A stretch of DNA of 43,661 nt from IMG/VR virus record IMGVR_UViG_3300003323_000989, positions 1 to 43,661 of that record. One strand, written 5' to 3'. Origin of the DNA: a virus. Made by a program: the position numbers and the translations under genes. Shown in pieces: positions 26,940 through 34,430 of the stretch (position 1 is the stretch's first letter; every line of letters starts with the position of its first letter). The notes beneath the pieces are model-generated. The model did no database searches, had not been told where the DNA came from, and worked only from the letters and a program-made list of their open reading frames with translations.

Positions 26940-27016
26940 GATTTGATGGTGAAGCGGTTTAACACGGGAGCCTGCAAAGCTCTTATTCGTCGGTTCGAAT
27001 CCGACTCAAATCTCCA
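26940..27016 (+). tRNA. tRNA-Cys (GCA)
   Basis: Acceptor GATTTGA/TCAAATC perfect, anticodon loop CTGCAAA with GAGC/GCTC, T arm GTCGG-TTCGAAT-CCGAC, T73 and CCA encoded. Confidence 0.94.
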
Positions 27017-27088
27017 GGGTGATAGCAGATGGTCTGCACGCGGCCTCCAAAACCGCTTTTGAGGGTTCGATTCCTTCATTGCCCGCCA
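27017..27088 (+). tRNA. tRNA-Trp (CCA)
   Basis: Acceptor GGGTGAT/ATTGCCC, anticodon loop CTCCAAA, T arm GAGGG-TTCGATT-CCTTC, G73 and CCA encoded. Confidence 0.92.
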
Positions 27089-27089
27089 A

Positions 27090-27166
27090 GGTGTTCGTAG
27101 TGTAGTGGTCTGCACCTCTGACTGTGAATCAGAAAGTGTCGGGTTCGATTCCCGCCATACACCCCA
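27090..27166 (+). tRNA. tRNA-His (GTG)
   Basis: Anticodon arm TCTGA-CTGTGAA-TCAGA, T arm TCGGG-TTCGATT-CCCGC, CCA encoded. The extra G at -1 opposite C73, a His identity feature, fits. Two mismatches lie near the base of the acceptor stem. Confidence 0.88.
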
Positions 27167-27241
27167 GCCATCAAAGCGTAGATAGCGACGCAGCGGCTTT
27201 GTAATCCGCAGAGCGAGGTGCATGCCCTCGTGGTGGCCCCA
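27167..27241 (+). tRNA. tRNA-Thr (TGT)
   Basis: Acceptor GCCATCA/TGGTGGC, D stem GCGT/ACGC, anticodon loop TTTGTAA, T arm CGAGG-TGCATGC-CCTCG with a non-TTC loop, C73 and CCA encoded. Last tRNA of the array. Confidence 0.9.
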
Positions 27242-27263
27242 AAATAAACGGTAGAATGTATAC

Positions 27264-27617
27264 ATGCTGGTTCTGAAACCTGCACCACTATCTACCAACA
27301 ATATCTATAAAGTCGTCCGCTTCGGTAATCGCGGCGGCATCATGATGTCTGCAGAAGGGAAATCGCTCAAAGAGCTATACCAATGGCAGGCAAAATCGCA
27401 ATGGAAATCACCCCTTTTGAAGGGAGATTTGCGTGTGGAAGCGCACATTTTTTACAGGGACAAGCGAAAGCGCGACATTGATAACGGCAATAAAATTCTT
27501 TTCGATTCGCTCACAGGAATCGTGTTTGATGACGACTCGCAGATTCAGCAACTTTACTTAGTAAAGTCATACGATAAGCAAGACCCCCGTGTGGAAATCT
27601 CAGTGTACGAAATTTGA
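27264..27617 (+). CDS. rusA: RusA-family Holliday junction resolvase
   Basis: 117 residues. RusA signature: KRKRDIDNGNKILFDSLTGI then VFDDDSQIQQLYLVKSYDKQDPRVEI, including the three acidic residues of the active site (the Asp pair in RDID and the DDD block) and the conserved Lys. The N-terminal part is the usual beta strand set. It resolves branched recombination intermediates and would act with the RecT protein at the other end of this unit. It starts 23 nt after the last tRNA, so it is probably on the array transcript. Confidence 0.9.
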   Translation: MLVLKPAPLSTNNIYKVVRFGNRGGIMMSAEGKSLKELYQWQAKSQWKSPLLKGDLRVEAHIFYRDKRKRDIDNGNKILFDSLTGIVFDDDSQIQQLYLVKSYDKQDPRVEISVYEI

Positions 27618-27765
27618 GGGGGGTCTATACTGAGTGCAGCTAGGAAGATGTGGACGCCTCTACCGTGCTCAATCCACGGCTCCTGCGTAGCCAACACCAA
27701 ATAAATAATCCACTTGAAATATAGGCGACCCAGATGATGAGCGAAGAGAATCACTCCAAAACCTT
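27618..27765. other. Convergent gap between the two main transcription units
   Basis: 148 nt where rightward and leftward units meet. Two motif copies (CAATCCACG at about 27670 and TAATCCACT at 27707-27715) and a CCGTG-CTCAATC-CACGG hairpin are present. I see no clean terminator with a T-run. Confidence 0.5.
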
Positions 27766-28140
27766 CTACGCACCTGGGGCGTCCGCATGTTCCTGGCTAT
27801 AGTGAATCCTCCAGCACGTCCATGCGCGCTGATTTCCTTTGAGCCATTCTTGCGCCATCCATGAAATAGACCAGTACGGGTCTTCCATTTGCTCGAACGT
27901 AATATCAGGATGTGCCTTTGGGTATATCTGCACAACGCCACGCTCCCCGAGCGCGCCGCGTGCTTTGTAATAAAAACCGCTCTCGCACTGTATAGTGCCC
28001 AAAAATTCATCAACGGGAAGTTGATATGCGATAGCAGTGCTTTTTGCGTACTGCTCGATTACTGACGGCGCGTAGTAGTCGGTCATCGAGGCCAACGCTA
28101 TTTGCGCCATCAGTAATGAGGCAATGAGTTGTTGAATCAC
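27766..28140 (-). CDS. Lytic transglycosylase (SLT-like endolysin)
   Basis: 124 residues from a GTG at 28140 overlapping the previous stop (GTGA). N-terminal hydrophobic segment (about 1-19) is a signal or anchor. Catalytic region: LGTIQCESGFYYKARGALGERGVVQIYPKAHPDI, the SLT signature with the catalytic Glu in CES and the GxxG-x-x-QI block. It cleaves the glycan strands of peptidoglycan. It ends the lysis cassette and the leftward unit. Confidence 0.88.
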   Translation of the reverse strand: MIQQLIASLLMAQIALASMTDYYAPSVIEQYAKSTAIAYQLPVDEFLGTIQCESGFYYKARGALGERGVVQIYPKAHPDITFEQMEDPYWSISWMAQEWLKGNQRAWTCWRIHYSQEHADAPGA

Positions 28141-28307
28141 TCTTGTGGTGTTGACATTCCGTGACGAATGCCAGCAGCAGCAAGCGAGGTGATTATGATT
28201 TCCATTGCAGCGTTCGCGTCAACGTGCCCCGTGAAATAGCCAGAAATGGCATATACGACGCCGAGAGCCGCCACAATGTAGGTCTTGTACCCGTTCAATG
28301 CGGTCAT
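28137..28307 (-). CDS. Holin-like small membrane protein
   Basis: 56 residues, one strong membrane segment (about 8-28, TYIVAALGVVYAISGYF) and a helical tail AAMEIIITSLAAAGIRHGMS. The tail pattern with RHG is typical of small phage proteins annotated as holins. It lies between the M23 peptidase and the transglycosylase, which supports a role in lysis timing. Confidence 0.75.
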   Translation of the reverse strand: MTALNGYKTYIVAALGVVYAISGYFTGHVDANAAMEIIITSLAAAGIRHGMSTPQE

Positions 28308-28308
28308 G

Positions 28309-28989
28309 TTAAGAAGTGAAGAGTTTTTTAAAGATGTCAGCGATACCCTTTACGACCCGCGAAAGAAGGTCAATCTGTTCCGCGTTTTTAGGGTCTACTT
28401 TCTCGATTGCTACTTGAGTCTGAGAAATAACCTTCTCAAGCGCATCCACCTGTGAAGCGTAGTGGCCATTGAAGAACGGCTGCGGGTCTATAGCGCCCGC
28501 AAACCCGTTATTTTGCTCAGTGTTGTACCAGACTCCATTATCCTCGTTCATTGCTTGCGGCTTCAGTCCGAAGTGCAAGTGGTCGCCCGTTGAAAATCCA
28601 GTGTTATCGGCAAAGCCGATTATATCTCCCGTCTTCACAGGCAACGGCGCGCCATGGTGGTCGCGTCCGAACATGAAAACAGGTGATACGAATGCTGGCT
28701 CCATATTTGATGCGCAGAGGTGCCAGTAGATTGTTTTAAAGTGCGTCTGCTCGCCGTTGTAATCGTAGGTTTTATCACTGCGGATGACTACTCCACAGCC
28801 CTGGTTGTCGTCTACTTCCCAGTACGCCATGCCGTCGTGCGCCGCGCGCACTGGCTGACCGTGTACTGCTCGAAAATCAATGCCGTTGTGCCCTTTGATG
28901 TTGAATTGCGCATACGTCGCAGGATTCACGCCAAACGGCTGATTGATTCCGAGCGGTTCAACTGGGTAAAAGAGAAATTTTTCCAACAT
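28309..28989 (-). CDS. M23 (LytM-type) endopeptidase
   Basis: 226 residues. M23 motifs: GHNGIDFRAVHGQPVRA (His-x3-Asp), the Gly-rich strands, IYWHL, and GDHLHFG (about 135-141) with the HxH metal ligand. The C-terminal part (about 180-226) is a coiled coil that may attach it to membrane or virion. It cuts peptide cross-links in the cell wall. It could be an endolysin or a tail-associated enzyme; position with holin and transglycosylase favours lysis. Confidence 0.88.
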   Translation of the reverse strand: MLEKFLFYPVEPLGINQPFGVNPATYAQFNIKGHNGIDFRAVHGQPVRAAHDGMAYWEVDDNQGCGVVIRSDKTYDYNGEQTHFKTIYWHLCASNMEPAFVSPVFMFGRDHHGAPLPVKTGDIIGFADNTGFSTGDHLHFGLKPQAMNEDNGVWYNTEQNNGFAGAIDPQPFFNGHYASQVDALEKVISQTQVAIEKVDPKNAEQIDLLSRVVKGIADIFKKLFTS

Positions 28990-28991
28990 AA

Positions 28992-29741
28992 TTAGAAGCC
29001 AAAGCTAATAAAATTCGGGTACTGAGTTGAACCACCTGCGGCCCCCGCAGGAATCAGAATATCTATTGCGTAACCTTGGTCAGCAGTCGTGCCCGTCCAT
29101 GTGATTGCCGTGCTCGCAGTGGTTGAGGTAGCGTCCGAGTATGCAGAGCGAACTCCGCGAAGAAATCCACTATCATTTACCCCCACTGTCTGGCGGAGAA
29201 CGCCTGCAGAATTTGTCGGAGCGCCAGGGGCTGAAGAGCTTTCTTCGTAAAGGGAGCCAATTACCTCATCGCCAGATACCGTCGTGACGGTGGCACCAAT
29301 AGGGTCAGCAGAGTTGCCAGTACCGTTTACGGTGCCAGGATTGCGGAACGGTGTTGATTGGCTGACACCGCAGTACGATGCAGCCGTAATGATGGAGGCG
29401 CGCGGAGCCAAGAATGTATAGTTCACGGTCGCAGTGTTTGAGCCAGCAGGCGGATTCAGGTAGTAGAAGGTCGAGACGTTACCGCTGGAATTTTGCGCAG
29501 AGTTCAACGATGTCATGGTGTTGCCCGCGTAGGTCGCACCAGAAGGGCCACCAGGCACTGAGTAGAAGAATGAGACGATTACGATGCCATCAGAATTGGG
29601 GCATGACTTCATCGTGTGCGTCACTGAGACGCTTGATGCGCTTTGCGTGGAATTGCTCGCGTAGGAGTCAATTGATATTGCTGCCAGGGCTAAATTCGGG
29701 ATGAGAAGTAGCGGTAGCAGGAGCTTGAGTGCTCGCAACAT
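28992..29741 (-). CDS. Probable tail or surface protein with signal peptide
   Basis: 249 residues: N-terminal signal-like segment (about 1-20, LLLPLLLIPNLALA), then a Ser/Thr/Gly-rich beta protein (ISIDSYASNSTQSASSVSVT, TVNYTFLAPRASIITAASYC) with few charged residues, ending NFISFGF. It follows the fibre-like gene and precedes the lysis cassette. A signal peptide on a virion protein is unusual. Receptor-binding or decoration role is inference. Confidence 0.6.
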   Translation of the reverse strand: MLRALKLLLPLLLIPNLALAAISIDSYASNSTQSASSVSVTHTMKSCPNSDGIVIVSFFYSVPGGPSGATYAGNTMTSLNSAQNSSGNVSTFYYLNPPAGSNTATVNYTFLAPRASIITAASYCGVSQSTPFRNPGTVNGTGNSADPIGATVTTVSGDEVIGSLYEESSSAPGAPTNSAGVLRQTVGVNDSGFLRGVRSAYSDATSTTASTAITWTGTTADQGYAIDILIPAGAAGGSTQYPNFISFGF

Positions 29742-30973
29742 TAGATGGTGATTTTATAGGTGCAGTTCAGATACAAAGGTGGTGTGACCGTGATTGCAGT
29801 CGTTGTGCCGATATCCACTGAAACGTTTGCGCCTGCGCCAGGCGTATTGTTTGCAGAGAAGTTGATTGTGCCCACTGTCGAAGAGGCGATAATCATGGAC
29901 GTTGAGGCTGTGCCGTATCCAAGCTGAACGTTCAAGAATGTCGGGCTTGCTCCGTTGTATGCGCGGCATGAGACGCGGTTGATGGTCTCAGCAAGCGGTA
30001 AGTTCACCTGCAGCGGAATCGTGGTCGTACCGATGAATGAGGTCGAGGTCGCGAACCATGTGAATGATGGTTGAATCACACTCGACAGTGTGCCAGAAGT
30101 ACCCCCAACAAAGTTTCCAACCGTGCCCGTTGTGCTGAATGCAGACGAAAGTGTTTGCGATGACGTAGCGACATACGCAACTTTTGCAGGCCAGCCGTTC
30201 GTGCTGCCCGAGTACATGATTGAGCCGATGGTGTCAGCGGTCGAAGTCGCGAAATACGATTTGAGGTTCACGTTGCCAGAGGTCGTGATAGTGCCGCCGT
30301 TCAATCCGTCGCCAAATGCAATCTGTGTGACTGTACCGTTACCAGTACCGCATGTCGGGCATGAAACCGTGATTGGCGAAGCGCCGAGCACTGAAGCACC
30401 TGCAGTTACCGTAATTACTCCAGAGCCTGAAAGGGTTGTGGTTGCTGAGGTGAACAGAGTCTTTTGGTTCGCGCCGAGTGTCACAACACCGCCCTGAGTC
30501 CATGGAGTCGAAGAAGCGAAGCCGTCCCACACAAGTGTGCCTGTGTTGGTGATTGGGCCTCCCGTAATCGGCCAGGTCGTTGCGATGTTCGTGACTGTAC
30601 CAGCGCCGCCCTGCGTCAAGCAGGAGCCGTTCGGCATCTGAAAGCATCCTTTTGAAAGCTGAATACCATTCGCAAAGGTGCTTGATGCAGTCGTTGAAGT
30701 GATATTGAGGCGAGTCGCCTGCACACCTGCAGCAAAAGATGACGTTGCGGTGGTTGAGGTCGCATATACATGGTCAATGGTGAGGCCAGAAGAGGTCGCC
30801 TGAAGCGCGCTCGTGCCACCTGGAGAATAGATAAGGCCTTGCAAGAAAGTCGTAGCGCCCGTACCGCCCTGTGGCACCAAAAAGGCCGCTGCCAATGCAA
30901 TGAGCGGAACGCCAAAAAGAAATCCGATGGCCGCTACTATAAGTGTCTGAAGAAATTTTGACATTTTTTTCAT
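29741..30973 (-). CDS. Fibre-like Ser/Thr-rich repeat protein with N-terminal anchor
   Basis: 410 residues. N-terminal hydrophobic segment (about 8-30). The rest is made of low-complexity units with ATSTTATSSFAAGVQATRLN, ITSTTASSTFANGIQL, GTVTNIATTWPITGGPIT and GTVTQIAFGDGLNGGTITTS, typical of trimeric fibre shafts in uncultured phages and of Patescibacteria surface proteins. The C-terminal 130 residues are a globular beta domain ending CTYKITI. Probably the receptor-binding fibre. ATG at 30964 is an alternative start. Confidence 0.7.
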   Translation of the reverse strand: MKKMSKFLQTLIVAAIGFLFGVPLIALAAAFLVPQGGTGATTFLQGLIYSPGGTSALQATSSGLTIDHVYATSTTATSSFAAGVQATRLNITSTTASSTFANGIQLSKGCFQMPNGSCLTQGGAGTVTNIATTWPITGGPITNTGTLVWDGFASSTPWTQGGVVTLGANQKTLFTSATTTLSGSGVITVTAGASVLGASPITVSCPTCGTGNGTVTQIAFGDGLNGGTITTSGNVNLKSYFATSTADTIGSIMYSGSTNGWPAKVAYVATSSQTLSSAFSTTGTVGNFVGGTSGTLSSVIQPSFTWFATSTSFIGTTTIPLQVNLPLAETINRVSCRAYNGASPTFLNVQLGYGTASTSMIIASSTVGTINFSANNTPGAGANVSVDIGTTTAITVTPPLYLNCTYKITI

Positions 30974-31028
30974 TGTAACGTGGATTATTTAGTAAATTTT
31001 CCCTCACTGTGTATAAGTGAGTTGCTTG

Positions 31029-31057
31029 TTGACAAAACAAACTGTCCCGTGTATACT
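31029..31057 (+). promoter_or_regulatory. Strong rightward promoter inside the leftward late region
   Basis: TTGACA (31029-31034), 17-base spacer, TATACT (31052-31057). The expected transcript start is about 1-2 nt before the ATG at 31066, so the message should be leaderless. It drives two tiny genes against the flow of late transcription. Confidence 0.87.
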
Positions 31058-31065
31058 AGGTTGGT

Positions 31066-31245
31066 ATGGTTCCCATATTGGTAGCGCTCGCAATGAACGC
31101 AACGTCCACTCCCGCCAAGGCAAAGGTGGTTTTTGCTGTGCAGCCACACCCAAGTTTCACCCTGCTGCCGAATAGCCCAACGCTTGGTAAAGGTATTTGC
31201 AATACTTCGAAACACAAATTCGAATCCCCTGCGTGCAAAAAGTAA
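31066..31245 (+). CDS. Small protein of a moron-like cassette
   Basis: 59 residues, begins MVPILVALAMNATSTPAKAK (short hydrophobic start that may be a signal or anchor), basic C-terminus with two Cys (GICNTSKHKFESPACKK). Transcribed by its own promoter, opposite to all neighbours. No family recognised. Confidence 0.6.
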   Translation: MVPILVALAMNATSTPAKAKVVFAVQPHPSFTLLPNSPTLGKGICNTSKHKFESPACKK

Positions 31246-31246
31246 T

Positions 31247-31375
31247 ATGGCTTTTACGGTGCTATTCATAGGTACTATTTGGGCAATTGCGATTGGGTCA
31301 CTCCTGGGGACGCTGTGCGTAGGAGGCCTCCTTTTATGTTACGTAGCAAACCACCTGGATTTCCTGCTCGATTGA
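31247..31375 (+). CDS. Small membrane protein of a moron-like cassette
   Basis: 42 residues, almost entirely membrane segment (FTVLFIGTIWAIAIGSLLGT then GGLLLCYVANHLDFLLD). Starts 1 nt after the stop of the gene before. Its last 101 nt overlap the 3' end of the ejection-protein gene on the other strand. Could be an exclusion or immunity peptide (inference). Confidence 0.6.
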   Translation: MAFTVLFIGTIWAIAIGSLLGTLCVGGLLLCYVANHLDFLLD

Positions 31376-33074
31376 GCATTTGAAGAGACGTTCCAGGTGC
31401 CTTTTTCAATAGCATTTTTGCGCCCGAGCGCCCGATAAGTGCGCCTGCAAACGGTACGCCGAGCATATTTCCTGCAGCTTCACCGCCGCCTGTTGCGAGG
31501 TCGGCTCCAATTTCACGCACAAGACCACCCCGCTTTGTAGAGCGGAGCGCTTTTCCATTGATGCTCTTCAGCACCTTCATGGCGTTAATCTTCGAAGCCA
31601 TGACTTTGTTCAATTCGCGCACTCCCTTCACGCCATTCTTCGCGGCGGTCTCTTCGACTTTTTTCATCATCGCCTGACCAATGAGGTAGCGCGCATCCTC
31701 GTCGAGCTTGTCCGATTTGAAGTTCACTGATGAGCGCACCTGGCGCTTGATGTCGTTGAGTCCTTTCGTGTCCGTCCATGTGCGGTCGCCGAGCGACTTC
31801 TTTATGCCTTCGAAATCAGATTCAATCTTTGCCACTACCTTTGAGAAATCAGGATGGCCTGCAAGCTCCTGCTTCGCCATTGAAATCGTCTCGCGCTTCA
31901 CAACGTCGAGCGAGATACCCATGTCGTCATGAGCGGCCTTCAGCATGCGGTCAAGATGCTCTTCATCGCCCGCGAGAGAATCTTTAAGCTGTGACCATGC
32001 ATTGCCGCTGCTATAAATCGCGCGGCCGTCTTCAGTGATAGAAACATCAGGAATGTATCGCGCGCCTGGGCGTCCGATGATGGTGCGAATCGGGTCAAGG
32101 CCACGTCGCTTTGCATCTTCGAGCATTGTGCGTCCCGCAATCGTGCGACCTGTAAATTCAGTGAGTTCATTAGTTGCAGCACCCGCGAGTCGGCTTTCAA
32201 GCGCGGTTGCGACAGTGCTTTTTGCAGCGCCCTGCAGCAAACTGATGCCTTTGAAAAGAGGGAAGACTGAAGCGATATTGATTGCCGCGCCAATGTCACC
32301 CGCCATTTCGGGGTGTTCCTGTGAGAACTCCTGCACGCCTGCGATGATTGACTGACCTGTTGATGTCTTCGCGAGCGAGCCAAGCGCATCTGAAAGTTTG
32401 TCCTCCAAAAATCCGACGCCAGGCACGAGTCGAAGACCCGCATTTACTACGTCACCAACGCCGCCAGCGACAGCGCCAACACCCTGCAAGATTGCAGAAG
32501 GCGTACTGATTTGACCCATTTGCTGCTGAGAAAGCACGTTCGAAATATCATGCAGACGCGATGCAAGCTGGTCTCCAAGATTCTCTTTCGGCTGCTGCAT
32601 TTGACCCATTTGCGTATCAGGAAGGGCAGAAGAAGGATTTGGTTTTACCGATGGGGAGATGACGCCGTTCTTCAAATCATGATAGTAGCTCGCGACTGAT
32701 TCCGCGTATTGCGGCACGTTAAATTCAACGCCGTATTTATTCTTTCCGACTGACGGCTGACCGTTTGAAAATTTGCCCGTGTATGCATCTGGCTCGCCTT
32801 CGCCTGCATTCCACATCGAAGCAATCTGACCTGGGTTATAGCCCTGGTCTTTCCATTGCTTCAGCTTCGTGTACGTCACTTTGTTTTGGTCTTCGGGTGT
32901 TGCATCGCGCAATGAAGAAGTCACGCCTGCTTCAGTGGCATATTTTTGCCATGTCGGTTCCGTGTACTGGTACGCTCCATATTCACCCGACTTCCCTTCG
33001 GCTTGAAAATTTCCCCTACTTTCAGTATTGCGAATTGCTTTCGCAAGATTGATTACGTCTTGGTCAAGTGGCAT
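31275..33074 (-). CDS. Large ejection protein with N-terminal transglycosylase domain
   Basis: 599 residues. N-terminal SLT-like domain: IRNTESRGNFQAEGKSGEYG, AYQYTEPTWQKYA and SMWNAGEGEPDAY (about 12-100), with the catalytic Glu in TES. Then a Gln-rich linker, hydrophobic Ala/Gly-rich stretches (ILQGVGAVAGGVGDVV, GAALIGRSGAK-like) and long helices with many Lys/Arg. This layout matches internal virion or ejection proteins of short-tailed phages that bore through peptidoglycan and enter the host membrane. Confidence 0.8.
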   Translation of the reverse strand: MPLDQDVINLAKAIRNTESRGNFQAEGKSGEYGAYQYTEPTWQKYATEAGVTSSLRDATPEDQNKVTYTKLKQWKDQGYNPGQIASMWNAGEGEPDAYTGKFSNGQPSVGKNKYGVEFNVPQYAESVASYYHDLKNGVISPSVKPNPSSALPDTQMGQMQQPKENLGDQLASRLHDISNVLSQQQMGQISTPSAILQGVGAVAGGVGDVVNAGLRLVPGVGFLEDKLSDALGSLAKTSTGQSIIAGVQEFSQEHPEMAGDIGAAINIASVFPLFKGISLLQGAAKSTVATALESRLAGAATNELTEFTGRTIAGRTMLEDAKRRGLDPIRTIIGRPGARYIPDVSITEDGRAIYSSGNAWSQLKDSLAGDEEHLDRMLKAAHDDMGISLDVVKRETISMAKQELAGHPDFSKVVAKIESDFEGIKKSLGDRTWTDTKGLNDIKRQVRSSVNFKSDKLDEDARYLIGQAMMKKVEETAAKNGVKGVRELNKVMASKINAMKVLKSINGKALRSTKRGGLVREIGADLATGGGEAAGNMLGVPFAGALIGRSGAKMLLKKAPGTSLQMLNRAGNPGGLLRNIKGGLLRTASPGVTQSQLPK

Positions 33075-33075
33075 G

Positions 33076-34416
33076 TTACCAACTCCATATTGAACCGCCT
33101 GAAGAACTCATGCTGCCGCCAGCAACCTGTCCGCCGCCTGTTGCAGCAGATTTGATATTCGCGGTCTTTGCATCGGCAATCTGTCCGATAGCATTGAGCA
33201 CTTCAGAAATGCTCTGACCACTCGCGCGGCCGTTAATAAAGCTCTGCGCAATCTGCGTCTTGAGGTTCGTCGTATCGCCGCCGACACCCAACACAGGAGC
33301 GAGTGTAGAAACGTACTCATTGAGCAAGTTTGCCAATGTCTGATATTTCGGGTCGCCCAATTGCTGACCCTGCGCCCACTGCAAAACAGCGTTGCCCATA
33401 GCAACATCGGACGGGTTCAATGTCGGGTTATCCTGCAAATACGAAACGATTTGAGACTGGATTCCCTTTGCTGCAGTGTTTGCGGCATTCATCGTCGCGT
33501 ACTGACTGCCAAGGTCGAGATTGCCTTGCACTACACCTGCGCCAAATGCGCCTGTGCCACCTCCAGGCATCGTGCCAAATGTTCCTTCAACAGGATTGTA
33601 AGGCGTATTCGTAATGCCGTATGACTGAGGCTGCGCAAGACCAGCAGCAGAAGTAAGACCAGCAATGCGCTGCGCCTGACCTGTGTTTGCAAGTCCCCCC
33701 GCTTGGTTGAATGCATTCTGCACCAGACCCTGCGCCGCCAATTCTTTATCAATACCCTGCAATGCAGCCTGCTCACCTTCCGCGAGCGCGGACTGTTGCT
33801 TTGCGATGTTTTGTCCCGTGACTGCCGCTGCGCCTGTTGCAATCGGGCTGGTTCCTGTCGTCAACTGACCCGCCTGGAATTGCGAACCCATTTGGCCCAC
33901 GTCGGCAATCTGCTTGCCGTACTGATTTGCAATGTCTTCAGCGCGCTGGCCCAATTGCTGAGCTTGAATGTTTGTATCAGAAAGGCGCTGCACGAGGTTG
34001 TTCACGACAGGGGAACCCTGAAGAGATACACCGCTCAGCGTGTTCTCGAGATTCGAGAAGTTTGGAGTCTGACCAATGAGGCCCGAGTAAGAAGGGTACT
34101 GCTGTTGCTGCGTTTGAATCGGCTGCATGCCGCCCATGGTGTTGAAACTCTGGTTCGGATTCACGAGCGGAAGATTTTGAGTCGTGCCAGAAGTTTGCGC
34201 AGGCTGCTTTGAGGTGACAGTCGTTGGCTGAACCAAGCCCGTCTTCACTGTTGCAGTCGGCTGAATTTTTGTTCCGAGTGGAGTGGTGCCGCTCGTCTGC
34301 AAATTGTTCACCATGACAGGCTTCGGCAAAACAGAGACCGTCCCCGTTTGCGTGAGTCGCGTCAACGGAGTGGAGAACGGATTCGAAAGTGTGTTTACTG
34401 TGCCTGGTTTTGGCAT
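33076..34416 (-). CDS. Gln/Ala/Gly-rich virion (ejection) protein
   Basis: 446 residues. N-terminal Thr/Pro/Gln-rich disordered part (about 1-110), a helical middle (AQQLGQRAEDIANQYGKQIA, KQQSALAEGEQAALQGIDKE), Gly-rich stretch, and a helical C-terminal region ending GGSIWSW. Low in charge. It lies between neck genes and the transglycosylase protein, the usual place of internal ejection proteins. No family recognised. Confidence 0.65.
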   Translation of the reverse strand: MPKPGTVNTLSNPFSTPLTRLTQTGTVSVLPKPVMVNNLQTSGTTPLGTKIQPTATVKTGLVQPTTVTSKQPAQTSGTTQNLPLVNPNQSFNTMGGMQPIQTQQQQYPSYSGLIGQTPNFSNLENTLSGVSLQGSPVVNNLVQRLSDTNIQAQQLGQRAEDIANQYGKQIADVGQMGSQFQAGQLTTGTSPIATGAAAVTGQNIAKQQSALAEGEQAALQGIDKELAAQGLVQNAFNQAGGLANTGQAQRIAGLTSAAGLAQPQSYGITNTPYNPVEGTFGTMPGGGTGAFGAGVVQGNLDLGSQYATMNAANTAAKGIQSQIVSYLQDNPTLNPSDVAMGNAVLQWAQGQQLGDPKYQTLANLLNEYVSTLAPVLGVGGDTTNLKTQIAQSFINGRASGQSISEVLNAIGQIADAKTANIKSAATGGGQVAGGSMSSSGGSIWSW

Positions 34417-34430
34417 ACTACAATTATAGC

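Noticed and set aside
24209-27301. Several open frames on both strands across 24.2-27.3 kb, up to 160 codons
   Set aside because: They run through well-formed tRNAs and the RNase P RNA; their residue patterns are by-products of tRNA sequence.
27554-28013. Two other leftward open frames overlapping the transglycosylase and RusA ends
   Set aside because: They are out-of-frame shadows; the transglycosylase frame carries the catalytic motif.
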